64,000 nt of DNA from Dendrolimus kikuchii (GCA_019925095.2 CM034390.1:3025501-3089500); one strand, 5' to 3'. Counted from the first letter of the stretch, positions 32,499-42,210 are shown. The notes: generated by a model from the sequence alone, not told the origin. Program-made: numbers and translations.

Positions 32499-32829
32499 CA
32501 TCTCCTATAGACCCTTAAACCGCGAGGGGAGAAATCAATGCGGTTCCAGGCTTTATGGTGGAATAGGAGGAATGAGATATAGAGATCAATCAGGAGGAAT
32601 GGGATAGGCCAATGGAATAGAGGGAGAGGATAGTGGACCATCGGGATTCGCACTCCTCGCACCAAACACCATTAGCCAAGGGTTAACCGCTTCACGCCGA
32701 TATTCTGTGCGAGCATGGTACACCGATCAAGTCAACCCTAAAAACTGTAATCAAGACAACGACTATAGCACGGCTCTACCACGTCTGATGTAAGTCTAGT
32801 TATTGTAAATAAATTATCATACAAACAAC
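32499..32829. other. Intergenic, nothing recognised
   Basis: Sequence flanking the hAT insertion; the target itself (AAAAGTGGTAACCATCTCCTA) loosely resembles a family A motif. No gene. Confidence 0.4.
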
Positions 32830-33075
32830 GTAAAACTGTAAAGGTCGAATTTCTGTATAATGAAAAAAAAAATGCTAAAAACCGAGTCAGGGGGATGTAA
32901 GAAGTGAAATAGAACTAATTTAGACTTCTTTCAAATTTTTTGTTTCTCTGTTTGTCTGTTTGTACCGGCTAATCTCCGAAACGACTGGACCGATTTAAAT
33001 GAAATTTTGTATGGTGGTAGCTTATCAACATATAGGATACTTTTGATCCCGAAAAATTAATGAATTCCCGTGGGT

Positions 33076-33389
33076 TTTTATATTTTTATTGCAGGAGTTC
33101 AGCAGACAGGCAGACGGCCCACTTGATGGGAAGCGGTTACCATCGCCTGTGGACATTTGCAACACAAAAGGTGCTACAAATGCGCTGCTGCTCTCTTAAG
33201 GGAGACTGGAACCTGGTCACTAATACCGGAACACAACTCAAGGTTGTTATGGCGACATACTTTAGACCAGGGGTTTTAGCCATCCAGTCGGGCAAATGCC
33301 CTACCACCTGGCTGTGGGTTGTTTAGTCGCCTCTTACGACAGGCCGCCCCAACGCAGGAAATTGTATTCTTTCTCCGTTCCTGCACGGA
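33076..33389 (-). repeat. Family A LINE 3' end (copy 13)
   Basis: T-run, GCAGGAGTTCAGCAGACAGG to CCGTTCCTGCACGG, inserted in family K. Confidence 0.8.
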
Positions 33390-33493
33390 TCAAAGTTATC
33401 CGTGGATAACTTTGATATAAGGTAAGGTAAGGTAATAATAACTATCCTTATATACTTTGATATAAGGATAGTTAAAAACCGCTAGTTAAAAAA

Positions 33494-33790
33494 GGAATGC
33501 TCCGGAGGTTCGGGCATGTGGAAAGAATGCATGATGAAAGAATGACTAAACAGATATACAATGCAAAAGTGGATGGATGCAGAAGTCGTGGAAGGCCACG
33601 ACACACCTTCCATGATCAAATTGGTCGTGTACTAGCAGAAGGTGATGTCAGGAGCCTTAAGAACAGACGAGCGTGCATGACAAGAGTTATGATAGTCAAA
33701 GAAGCAAGTGAGGTGTGTAAGAATAAGCCTAAATGGCGCTCTGTCGTTCGTGCCTACCCCGCAAGGGAACTGGCGTGAAGTTATGTATGT
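33494..33790 (+). mobile_element. Family B RTE LINE 3' fragment (copy B9)
   Basis: Open frame MLRRFGHVERMHDERMTKQ to PARELA-stop at 33778, then ATGT tail; inserted in family K. Confidence 0.85.
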
Positions 33791-33815
33791 AAAGTCGCGG
33801 GCATCAGCTAGTTAT

Positions 33816-34384
33816 AAGCAAAGTATCGTAAAAAACAATACATCAAAATTATTTACCTCTGTTTTGTAAACATGTTATGTTTACAATTTTGTTCAAGGCC
33901 TTGAACGTGAAAAAAAATTCATGAGGTTTGTTACATATTAGATAACAGAAATGACCGATAAAATCACAATATCCCGTGATATATTACTTGCAGATCTTAA
34001 AATTATTTAGAAAGAAAGAAAATTTAGGCTAATTTTGACTCCGAAATACTGCATATGACTTATTCATATCGACACTCAATTGTAATTTCTTAAAACTTAC
34101 TAAATTAATTAAATTACATTATTAGAATATAACCTGTAATGTAAATTATGTTATGAATTATTAAATTATATATCATTGACATTCTATAAAAAAATCTGTA
34201 AAAATAATATGCTTGTATAAAATTAATGAAACTGTAGTTGACTAATTAACCTATGACATAATTATTAATTATAATTATGTAGGTAACAAATGTTATTGTA
34301 CGCTCTCATTGGGCCAACTGATAACAGATTGTTAATGTACTTGTCCAATTTGAAAACCTACCCGTAAAAGTTCAAGTTAATTTT
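33816..34384. other. AT-rich intergenic, nothing recognised
   Basis: No supported feature. Confidence 0.4.
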
Positions 34385-34722
34385 TTTGCGATTTGTTTTT
34401 CCACTTGTCCGTTGAAGTTTCACTTCTACTATGTGTCCCAGCACACATTTCAATTTTTAGCAGGTTTACTGCAAATTATGATTTGGTTAGGTTAGGTGCA
34501 TTTTAATAAATGCATTTTTTATTTAGACATATTTTGTTTTATCAAACAAAAAACTGAATTCTATCCGGAACCAAAAAAAACATCCTTAGTCTACTCTAAC
34601 ATTATGCCGCCTCTCACCACGCGATCTACCTTTTACTCCCTCCACGTGGCCGTAACGCTTTTTCGTGACAGAAAAAATCCCAATACCCCCCGGTCTATAT
34701 AGAAGTTTCACTTCAAAAAATA
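34385..34722. mobile_element. Family G element (copy 2)
   Basis: GTTTTTCCACTTGTCCGTTG to ATATAGAAGTTTCACTTC, collinear with 18229-18520. It lacks the left palindrome arm seen in copy 1. Confidence 0.65.
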
Positions 34723-34791
34723 GGTATTAGTTCGCTTACCGCCGATCAAAACAAAACTATATCGATAGATAACATATTATATCCAAGTAGC

Positions 34792-34970
34792 GATGTTTTG
34801 GCATTCGTAGCGCCTTGTCGGAGTTTTCTTTTCGCCGAGATTAGCTACTACACATATTTACGTTACGTGGGCGTAGCAAGCGTCTGTTATCTACAACATG
34901 ACGCATTATTAGTTGACGGTACGTTGGGTACAGCCAGTGTTCCGATAATACAGTGTGCTGCGCAAAACTT
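34792..34970. repeat. Block shared with the Jockey element at 36.3 kb
   Basis: 34792-34937 matches 36314-36460 with few differences, and CAGTGTGCTGCGCAAAACTT (34951-34970) matches 36532-36551 in the same order. The gap between blocks is 13 bp here but 71 bp there. An 86-codon plus-strand frame across it has no known domain. Confidence 0.8.
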
Positions 34971-35100
34971 AAGGCTTGTAATTACGGCAATGCCCTGGAG
35001 ACTTTGTGAGGAGCTAAGTACTGTAGAATACGTTTATAATGACATCGAAGCGAAGTGACAAACACGTCAAACAAAGCATATACTTAGAAAATTATTATCA

Positions 35101-35310
35101 TACTAGCTGTCCCGGCAGACGTTGTTCTGCCCTGAAGAAATAAAATTTAGAACCCGATTGCAGCGCCACCTACCGGGTCCAATTGTGAATCTAAACCATC
35201 CTCGAATCCACTTGAAACCACACACAAAAAAATTCATTCAAATCGCTCCAGCCGCTTAGGAGGAGTTCACTGTCAACACATGTACAGAAGAATTACATAT
35301 ATAAAGATAA
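35101..35310 (+). repeat. Family E interspersed repeat
   Basis: CTAGCTGTCCCGGCAGACGT, CAGCGCCACCTACCGGGTCC, and AAATCGCTCCAGCCGCTTAG. Confidence 0.6.
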
Positions 35311-35939
35311 CTAGGATGTGCCTTCATCCACGCTTGACTTTAAATTCCCACGGGATTCTGGGGACACAGAGTACAGCAGCGTTTAAAAAGGAATGTAACC
35401 TATCCTTTTAATGAATACTTTTTTTTTTTTTTATTGGACTTGACTTTATGTTGTTGGTCCGAAGACCTTACAACTTTACCGGGGTCTTTGGGGCGAGTGC
35501 CTTCGCGAAGCGAAGGCGCTCGAGCCCGGGGGGCAACTTGCTCGAGGGAGCTCCCTAAGGAGTATTACCTCGGCTGGACTGTTGCCATGAATGGGGAATG
35601 AATTTAATGATGCCCACCATAGGGCGACACAAAATACTAATTGAGAACGGGCGACGGGTAATATAAAGCCCGAAGGGAAGGATCACGGCGGGCCGGGATC
35701 GGTGGTTTGCGGTGGCCTACGCTATCTTACTGCCGTTTCGCAACGTGTTATGGCTGGGAGAGAAGAAACGGCGAAAGAAACTTCCCAGCAACACGCCTAG
35801 TCTATCCTGTGGGGTGAGCTATGTCTCCTAGCGTCCCTCGCGGGGACGTGGAGAGATCTTGATTGGCGGCGTCTGAGACGCCCCCGTCTGTGTCTGTCTG
35901 TCGGTGCCTGCCAGCCTACTGTTCTAACCGTGGGCGGAC

Positions 35940-36312
35940 TGATCCGGGCCAGTCATGATCGGGAGGATGCATGTTTTATACAGAGTAAGCTTGTGTCTGA
36001 GGGACATTTTGCTTCGTTTGTCTATCATGGGTGCTAAACGACCCATCACAAATCGCGCTCTATTTCGGACTATAGTGATATGCTCGTTGAAGCGCAAGTT
36101 CCGATCTAGGGTGACACCAAGATATTTGGTGTACTTTGCCCAGGGGATTTGTTGGTCATAGAGCGAAATGGTTTTTAGGCGAAGGCTAGCGCGTTTGGGG
36201 GAGCGAAGCGTGCCCGGGGAAAAGAACATTGCTGCGCTTTTCTCCGGGTTTACCTCTATCCTCCATTTGCGAAACCATTCGCCTAGTTCTGTGACAGCTG
36301 TCTGCAGCCGGA
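35940..36312 (-). pseudogene. Jockey reverse-transcriptase C-terminal remnant
   Basis: Reads LGEWFRKWRIEVNPEKSAAM, then KYTKYLGVTLDRNLRFNEHI and SLRHKLTLYKTCILPIMT. This is the thumb and post-palm region of Jockey-clade RT. The palm with its catalytic aspartates is deleted upstream, and the sequence is cut after the PIMT motif. Confidence 0.8.
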
Positions 36313-36461
36313 TGATGTTTTCGCATTCGTAGCGCCTAGTCGCGAGTTTTCTTTTCGCCGAGATTAGCTACTACACATATTTACGTTACGTGGGCGTAGC
36401 AAGCGTCTGTTATCTACAACATGACGCATTATTAGTTGACGGTACGTTGGGGACAGCCAGG

Positions 36462-36720
36462 CGGATACCTCCATACCGTCTAGTGGGGGGGTGACTACAG
36501 GCATGCAGTGTAGGGATCTTCTGAAATAGATCAGTGTGCTGCGCAAAACTTTGGATCTCTATTACTCGGCAGGAAGGTCTCCTGTACTAGTAGTATATCT
36601 ACTTGATTGGTAACCAGGAAGTCATGGACCAAGTCGCGCTGGTTCGAAGGCCATTGGCGTTATAAGTCGCCAGAGTCAATGAGCGTGGTTTATTTCTACC
36701 TACATGCGCCATTTGTTACC
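36462..36720 (-). pseudogene. Jockey ORF2 endonuclease N-terminal remnant
   Basis: The start of ORF2 reads LTLATYNANGLRT, then after a one-base frameshift QRDLVHDFLVTNQVDILLVQ and ETFLPSNRDPKF, with the catalytic-site glutamate (VQET). A deletion follows, then YFRRSLHCMPVVTPPLDGME. Downstream endonuclease motifs are absent. ORF2 begins about 30-50 bp after the ORF1 stop, as usual for this clade. Confidence 0.75.
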
Positions 36721-36749
36721 GGTAACAATAATTTGACTAGGTTGTTTAG

Positions 36750-38645
36750 TTACAACGATCTAAGTATTTGGAGGAGGTACGCGTGATCCATTTCGATCAC
36801 GAGTTGATCCCGGAGGGAGGGTTGTGTTGACTCTGACACTTGCCTCAGTTTCCGAGCCAAGAGTTGGACCTCTTGCAGGTCGAAGGGCAAGTTCTTGGCG
36901 AATTTAGTCGCCAAAGCTAAGTCCTCCGCTATAGAGTGGTGGGCCGATGGCCCTGAAGGTCCCTTAGAAATGGGGGCGAGGGCGGGGGCGGGGGTGGCCG
37001 AGGGTAGGCCGGCCATAACTGGGGCACGCGTCCTTAGCGGAGGGAACGCTTCCGTCGTGGGAAGACCCGTCCAGTGGTTTACCACTGGGGGGGGGGCCGC
37101 CACGAATGCGGGTTTGTTCGGCACTTTTCTAGTGCCTTTTTGGGCATTGCCCTTTCCGACCTTACGTTTGGGTCGGGGGGCGGCAGGGCAGCCTCTGTAG
37201 TTAGCGGGGTGACCCGCTTGGCCGCAGAGGATGCAGCTCGGTGGCTCCGGGGAGTCCCGGGTGCGAGTGCACTCCGAGGTCCCGTGGTCGCCCAGGCACT
37301 TGACGCACCTGGGACGGGATTGACAATGTAGGGCAGAGTGCCCATAAAGTTGGCAGCGATGACACTGCCGCAGTGTATGTTTTTCGTGTGGACGTTCCAC
37401 ACGAAGGCCAGAGAGGCCACAGACCTTCTCAAGATCGAAGATCTTTTTCCCCTCTGGGGAGAGGTCGAGGACAACCAATACTAGGTTTAGAGGGGACTTT
37501 GTGGCGTCGCCTCTGTGCATACGGTGCACTTCGTGCACTGGTAGGGCTTGGGACTTAAGGTCCTCTAGAATATAGGAACTTTCAATTTCCTGAGGAAGTC
37601 CGCGGATTACAGCCCGAAGGCGTTTTTCTTCTGGCAGGGCGTAAGTGTAGTAACCGATTTTACGGTCACATAATAAAGTAGTTAGGGCGCGGTGGTCACT
37701 TGAAGACGTGACCATAACTTTGATGCCGTGTTGAGTATCACGGGCTTCCTTTATGGAGATTGCCTTACCTGGCAGTTCTTTAGCGAGTTGAAGCCAATGG
37801 GCTTTCTCGCGGATGGTCAGGGGTGGCGGCGGGCGTTGTGAAGGTGGCCCAGGGCGGCTGGAAGGTGCCGCTGTCGGTGTTGTGCCCGCTGTTGGGGCGG
37901 GGTTGGGGGGGACCTCCCTCTGGGTCTTACGTTTTTTAGTACGATTAACGGTTATAAAACCGTCATCGTCTTCGCGGTCTAAGGGGATGTTCGCGGGAGG
38001 CGCGACATCCATAGGAGTAATTTCATCGGCCGGTGGAAGAGGGGCATCCCTGAGGTTTTGCGGACCTTCAGAGGATAAATCGATTTCTCGACGAGAATCG
38101 ATTACGCGATGGATGGGCGAACGTGAACGCGATGTCGTCGAACTCGCAGAGCTCGAACGCGGTTTTGTCGATGCGGAACCGCGAGAAAACGAGGCGCGCG
38201 ACTTTGGTGCCACACGATGGGCATCGTTGAGCGGGGGTGCGGGCGGCGGGCGCACTGGTAACGCGGCGGGTATGGATGCGGGGGGCGCGGGCGCTACGGC
38301 AGAGTGCAGGTGGACCGCGGTAAGCGCGGCGGCGGGGGTTGCGGGGCGTGCGCTAGTCGCGGCAGGTGCGATGGTCGCGGCAGATGCGGGTGCGGGGAGG
38401 GGGGCCTGCGCGGGGGCCCTTTGCACGTGTGACTCGCGGGACACAGGTTTCTCGGAATTAAGTTCCGAAATAACGGGCACCATTGATTGGGACTCCGGAG
38501 TCCTCAAAAATTGGTCGAGAGCTTGAGGGAATTGCTGTCGTAAAAACGACAGCAAACCCTCTAGCAACGATGGGGAGGGCTCCACGCCGTCCATTGTCCC
38601 TGAGGGGGACGAACGATTTGGTGGAAAAACCACCTGATGACGCAC
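36750..38645 (-). CDS. Gag-like ORF1 protein of a Jockey-type LINE
   Basis: 631-residue nucleic-acid-binding protein that would coat the element's RNA and help target the RNP to chromatin. Residues 60-290 are low-complexity, rich in Ala, Pro and Ser/Arg. About 330-420 is an RRM-like region of the kind preceding the knuckles in Jockey gags (RLRAVIRGLPQEIESSYI, LDLSPEGKKIFDL). Three zinc knuckles follow: CHRCQLYGHSALHC (428-441), CVKCLGDHGTSEC (447-459) and CILCGQAGHPANYRGC (471-486). The C-terminus is unremarkable. The start used is the first Met; a Met at residue 18 (MDGVEPS) is also plausible. The frame is intact although ORF2 of the same element is gutted, which could mean youth, trans-complementation or, less likely, retained function. 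GC content is far above the surroundings. Confidence 0.88.
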   Translation of the reverse strand: MRHQVVFPPNRSSPSGTMDGVEPSPSLLEGLLSFLRQQFPQALDQFLRTPESQSMVPVISELNSEKPVSRESHVQRAPAQAPLPAPASAATIAPAATSARPATPAAALTAVHLHSAVAPAPPASIPAALPVRPPPAPPLNDAHRVAPKSRASFSRGSASTKPRSSSASSTTSRSRSPIHRVIDSRREIDLSSEGPQNLRDAPLPPADEITPMDVAPPANIPLDREDDDGFITVNRTKKRKTQREVPPNPAPTAGTTPTAAPSSRPGPPSQRPPPPLTIREKAHWLQLAKELPGKAISIKEARDTQHGIKVMVTSSSDHRALTTLLCDRKIGYYTYALPEEKRLRAVIRGLPQEIESSYILEDLKSQALPVHEVHRMHRGDATKSPLNLVLVVLDLSPEGKKIFDLEKVCGLSGLRVERPHEKHTLRQCHRCQLYGHSALHCQSRPRCVKCLGDHGTSECTRTRDSPEPPSCILCGQAGHPANYRGCPAAPRPKRKVGKGNAQKGTRKVPNKPAFVAAPPPVVNHWTGLPTTEAFPPLRTRAPVMAGLPSATPAPALAPISKGPSGPSAHHSIAEDLALATKFAKNLPFDLQEVQLLARKLRQVSESTQPSLRDQLVIEMDHAYLLQILRSL

Positions 38646-38792
38646 TTTTCACTGCACTGTCACAGAAAAAATACAGATCGACCGGGTGAACGAACGAACA
38701 CAACGAACACGAATAACGGACTGCCGAGGCGGAACGGGAGACGTGCGCGCGCGACGAACGACAGCGGGCGAATGATGTTTTCCTTCACCGTT

Positions 38793-38935
38793 GTTAGCAC
38801 GTGGTAATTGTAACAATATGCACATTAGGTCAGAAAACTAAGTGGTGCATGCGTTCCGGCCAGGATCTCACCCGCGCCCTTTGAGTCTGAGACGCGTGCG
38901 CCAGCCATTACGCTACTACGACTTGCTTGCTTACA
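38793..38935 (-). mobile_element. tRNA-derived SINE (family S1, copy 2, decayed)
   Basis: Box A TAGCGTAATGG is perfect on the minus strand (38915-38905), whereas box B is degraded (GAGATCCTGG in place of GTTCGAATCCTGG). The body TTTTCTGACCTAATGTGC matches copy 1 at 14985. The tail is missing. Confidence 0.75.
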
Positions 38936-39000
38936 ACATTACTATACATTCATACGTTATCTGTCAATATTTAACGTCATTAACAATTACTAAGAATGTT

Positions 39001-39366
39001 AGTAATACCGAAGTAAGAAAGAGAGTTGGTCTGAAAGAGAGTGTCGGGGTGAAGGTAAGGAAAGGAATGCTCCGGTGGTTCGGGCATGTGGAAAGAATGC
39101 ATGATGAAAGAATGACTAAACAGATATACAATGCAAAAGTGGATGGATGCAGAAGTCGTGGAAGGCCACGACACACCTTCCATGATCAAATTGATCGTGT
39201 ACTAGCAGAAGGTGATGTCAGGAGCCTTAAGAACAGACGAGCTTGCATGACAAGAGTTATGAATGTCAAAGAGGCAAGTGAGGTGTGTAAGAATAAGCCT
39301 AAATGGCACTCTGTTGTTCGTGCCTACCCCGCGAGGGAACTGGCGTGAAGTTATGTATGTATGTAA
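39001..39366 (+). mobile_element. Family B RTE LINE 3' fragment (copy B10)
   Basis: Open frame from NTEVRKRVGLKESVG through RWFGHVERMHDERM to PARELA-stop at 39348, then ATGT tail. TAAGAAT flanks both sides and may be a short target duplication. Confidence 0.85.
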
Positions 39367-39486
39367 GAATATCGCATTACAAATAACACATTAAAACCAT
39401 CGCCACATCTGCGTGACACGGCCAGTAACTATAACATTATCCCAGATGAGGCAGTAGGTGAATACGGATTTGTTGTAAGTCAATTC

Positions 39487-39652
39487 TGCCAGGTGGCAAT
39501 AATTTATCCGACTGGTTGGCTACCACCCCTGGTCTAGAGTACGCCGACATAACAACCTCGAGTTGTGCTCCGGTATTAGTGACCAGGTACCAGTCTCCCT
39601 TAAGAGAGCATGTCCATAGGCGATGGTAACCGCTTCCCATAAAGTGGGCATC
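39487..39652 (+). repeat. Family A fragment with internal deletion (copy 14)
   Basis: GGCTACCACCCCTGGTCTAG to CTCCCTTAAGAGAGC, then a jump to GTCCATAGGCGATGGTAACC. The 5' part and A tail are missing. Confidence 0.7.
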
Positions 39653-40027
39653 CATGAAAAAAAAACCGTCAATCAAAGATGTGATAACGCGCGAGCGAGA
39701 CAGCTAACTCCGTTTAGGTAACTCCTTAAGAAGTCAACAAAGCGAAAATTGTATAACACGAAACAGAAAATGATTGGCTGTTGGGTGAACATTATATTGT
39801 TTATTGTTCTAGAACGTGTATTGTATTAATAATAAGACTGTTCGTGACATGAAACTGTATGTATTTTCCCCAAATGTCGGCATAACATAAAAACATAAAG
39901 TTTTTCTCGAAAAACATTCCGTGTATCAATCGCTAATTAGTCCAATGAAATAAAACAACTTTGGTGACACTTACCAATAATTTTATAAGGCACAACAACG
40001 AAGGGTTCCGTATGGAATAGTAGTATT
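39653..40027. other. Intergenic, nothing recognised
   Basis: No supported feature. Confidence 0.4.
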
Positions 40028-40075
40028 TTTAATAAAACTACGTTTTAACGGTTTTAAGTGCGGTAATTTTATTTG

Positions 40076-40230
40076 GTGATGTCAGGAGCCTTAAGAACAG
40101 ACGAGCTTGCATGACAAGAGTTATGAATGTCAAAGAGGCAAGTGAGGTGTGTAAGAATAAGCCTAAATGGCACTCCGTTGTCCGTGCCTACCCCGCAAGG
40201 GAACTGGCGTGAAGTTATGTATGTATGTAT
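40076..40230 (+). mobile_element. Family B RTE LINE 3' fragment (copy B11)
   Basis: GTGATGTCAGGAGCC to the ATGT tail, inside the Penelope-like remnant. The target GTAATTTTATTTG is duplicated at 40063-40075 and 40231-40243. Confidence 0.88.
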
Positions 40231-40554
40231 GTAATTTTATTTGATTTTGGTTTTTCCGACGTTTCGGTCACTTTTCAGTGGCCGTGATCACGGAAGACAA
40301 AGATGTCAAATGTCAACGAGTATTGTTAAAGTTTTATTTAGCCTACCGCCAACTTGTTCATTTTAATTATTTAATTTTAATTTTGTTTATGGTTATTATT
40401 TACTCTATGGGAGCCTAATCTAATTTACTACCGCTTCACAACATGTTATGGCTTGAAGAGAAGAAGCGGCGCAAGAAACTCTTCAGCAAACATGCCTAGC
40501 TCTAATAATTTTATATAATATTAAAATGGGTGGAAGGAAGAATAAAAGTAAATA

Positions 40555-40743
40555 TCAGTCAAGTTGGTTTGTGTTCCGTTGTACGCAGAAAGAGCTCACA
40601 GTGTCTTGAGGCCTGGCAGCTGGTTTTTGCTGGGTTTGGGTCTTAATAGTTTTGATGATTGGATCCCAAACAGGTGGTACTTGCCAACCATCTTCTCTAT
40701 TGAAATTTGGGTGTTTTTTGATTTCAATAGCCTCACGCATCAC
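40555..40743 (-). pseudogene. C-terminal fragment of a Penelope-like retroelement protein
   Basis: 62 codons on the minus strand beginning MREAIEIKKHPNFNREDGWQ, then VPPVWDPIIK. The 'REAIEI...NFNREDG...W-P' pattern is, as I recall, the conserved end of Penelope-like proteins just after the GIY-YIG endonuclease. Reverse transcriptase and endonuclease motifs are absent. The fragment begins right at the inverted terminal sequence, so the element is heavily 5' truncated. Confidence 0.6.
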
Positions 40744-40799
40744 GTTAAAACGTAGTTTTATTATGTATACAAGTCGCGAAAACTTAAGAAAATATTAGT

Positions 40800-40851
40800 A
40801 GTATTTTTGTTCATAATAAGAACAGTGGCTCTTATTATGAACAAAAATACT
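40800..40851. repeat. Perfect 22-bp-arm hairpin
   Basis: AGTATTTTTGTTCATAATAA+GA (40800-40821) pairs perfectly with 40830-40851 across an 8-base loop. The second hairpin starts at the very next base. Confidence 0.95.
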
Positions 40852-40933
40852 ATGAGTTTTATGAAGCGAATACAAATGACGAGGCTGTATGGTGATACAG
40901 CCTCGTCATTTGTATTCGCTTCATAAAACTCAT
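40852..40933. repeat. Perfect 39-bp-arm hairpin
   Basis: Arms 40852-40890 and 40895-40933 are exact reverse complements around a 4-base GGTG loop. The arm begins ATGAGTTTTATGAAGCG. No mismatch, which implies recent origin or constraint. Confidence 0.95.
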
Positions 40934-41049
40934 CAATACAATTATTCATAAGTACGTTACACGTTATTGCTTATACTTGTATGTGCCAATAATTATGAAA
41001 ATGATTTAAGTAAAATTAAAATAAAAATGAGTTTATTACTTATTTCACA

Positions 41050-41890
41050 CCACATTATCTATACATATAATAAAATTTTAGAGGTCAAATTTGTATACAA
41101 TGAAAAAAAATTTGCTAAAAACCGAGTCAGGGGGATGTAAGAAGTGAAATAGAACTAATTTAGATTTTTTCATTTCTCTGTTTGTCTGTCTGTTTATACC
41201 GGCTAATCTCCGAAACGACTGGATTGATTTAAATGAAATTTTGTATGGTGATGGCTTATAGGGATATATAGGGTCAACATATAGGACACTTTTGATCCCG
41301 AAAAATTAAAGAGTTCCCGTGGGATAGTAAAAAAGAACTTTAATTACTTACACAGCTTATTGTAGCTTAGTAAGAAAAAGAGTTGGTCTGAAAGAGAGTG
41401 TCGGGGTGAAGGTAAGGAAAGGAATGCTCCGGTGGTTCGGGCATGTGGAAAGAATGCATGATGAAAGAATGACTAAACAGATATACAATACAAAAGTGGA
41501 TGGATGCAGAAGTCGTGGAAGGCCACGACACACCTTCCATGATCAAATTGATCGTGTACTAGCAGAAGGTGATGTCAGGAGCCTTAAGAACAGACGAGCG
41601 TGCATGACAAGAGTTATGAATGTGAAAGAAGCAAGTGAGGTGTGTAAGAATAAGCCTAAATGGCGCTCTGTTCTTCGTGCCTACCCCGCAAGGGAACTGG
41701 CGTGAAGTTATGTATGTATGTATGTATGTACAGCTTATTATACAACTTATGCACCTAATTAAGTATTGATATTGAATAAATACATTAAAAAACAATTAGG
41801 ATATATATCATCACGCTAAGACCAATAGGAGCGGAGCACCAATGAAAAATGTTTTAGAATCGGGAGGGTTTTTTTAAATTACTTTTTTTT
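41050..41890 (+). repeat. Family K/E repeat interrupted by RTE copy B12
   Basis: AAAAACCGAGTCAGGGGGAT through CAACTTATGCACCTAATTAA and ACCAATAGGAGCGGAGCACC. Same unit as 7563-8060 in the other orientation; B12 is inserted in the middle. Confidence 0.7.
41362..41729 (+). mobile_element. Family B RTE LINE 3' fragment (copy B12)
   Basis: Open frame MKVRKGMLRWFGHVERMHDE to PARELA-stop at 41705, then ATGT tail. ACAGCTTATT is duplicated on both sides (41352-41361 and 41730-41739). The uninterrupted site is preserved in the paralogous repeat near 7750. Confidence 0.9.
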
Positions 41891-42210
41891 AAATTATTCC
41901 ACTTGATGCCACGACTGCACATGAAAGATAATTTCATAAGACAAAGCCTAATCTTATATTTTTCTCATAATAGTCAATTCAATATTTTATTTCCAATTCC
42001 AGTAGTATGTTGTATTTTCCAATATTAAAATCTCAGTATAAAAAGTCTTATCTCTAATTTCTCTCCGTATATGCCTTGTAGAGTTGGTGTAACAAATTTA
42101 TAAACGCTGCAGTAAACGACTGGATTTTTTACAAATCGATAAATGAACGCGGCACATTCTAAATAGATTTAGTCATTACCCCATATCTATTATCTTTCAG
42201 TGATGGAGGA
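41891..42210. other. Intergenic, nothing recognised
   Basis: No supported feature. Confidence 0.4.

Larger units (their letters stand above)
32830..33815 (+). repeat. Family K repeat split by a family A and a family B copy
   Basis: Left part AAAAACCGAGTCAGGGGGAT to AATTCCCGTGGG; right end AAGTCGCGGGCATCAGCTAG at 33791. Between them lie family A copy 13 and RTE copy B9, so both are younger. The 11-bp-arm palindrome CAAAGTTATCC / GGATAACTTTG (33391-33414) and a hairpin at 33440-33475 separate the two insertions. Confidence 0.65.
35419..38785 (-). mobile_element. Jockey-like LINE, internally deleted
   Basis: Minus-strand element. It has an A tail (T-run at 35419-35432) after a GC-rich 3' region, an RT C-terminal remnant (36312-35940), an endonuclease N-terminal remnant (36720-36462), an intact gag-like ORF1 (38645-36750) and a short GC-rich 5' leader up to about 38785. 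Most of the endonuclease and all RT catalytic motifs are missing. It is a deletion derivative that could at best move in trans. The exact 5' end is uncertain; SINE S1 copy 2 abuts it. Confidence 0.8.
40028..40770 (-). mobile_element. Penelope-like element remnant (family C, long copy)
   Basis: Ends are inverted: AATAAAACTACGTTTTAACG at the left and CGTTAAAACGTAGTTTTATT at the right. Near 40250-40300 the terminal region folds into three adjacent short hairpins (CCGACGTTTCGG, CACTTTTCAGTG, CCGTGATCACGG). The interior carries the protein fragment at 40555-40743 and a family D block (40430-40500). An RTE copy (B11) sits in the left end. Confidence 0.6.

Noticed and set aside
37813..38526. A 237-codon plus-strand frame rich in Gly/Ala/Arg
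   Set aside because: It is antisense to the GC-rich gag ORF1 at 36750-38645, which has clear zinc knuckles. Frames opposite GC-rich coding sequence are commonly open.
40250..40300. Hammerhead ribozyme in the Penelope-like end
   Set aside because: GAAAC and hairpins are present on the minus strand, but I could not find a complete CUGANGA core with properly placed stems.
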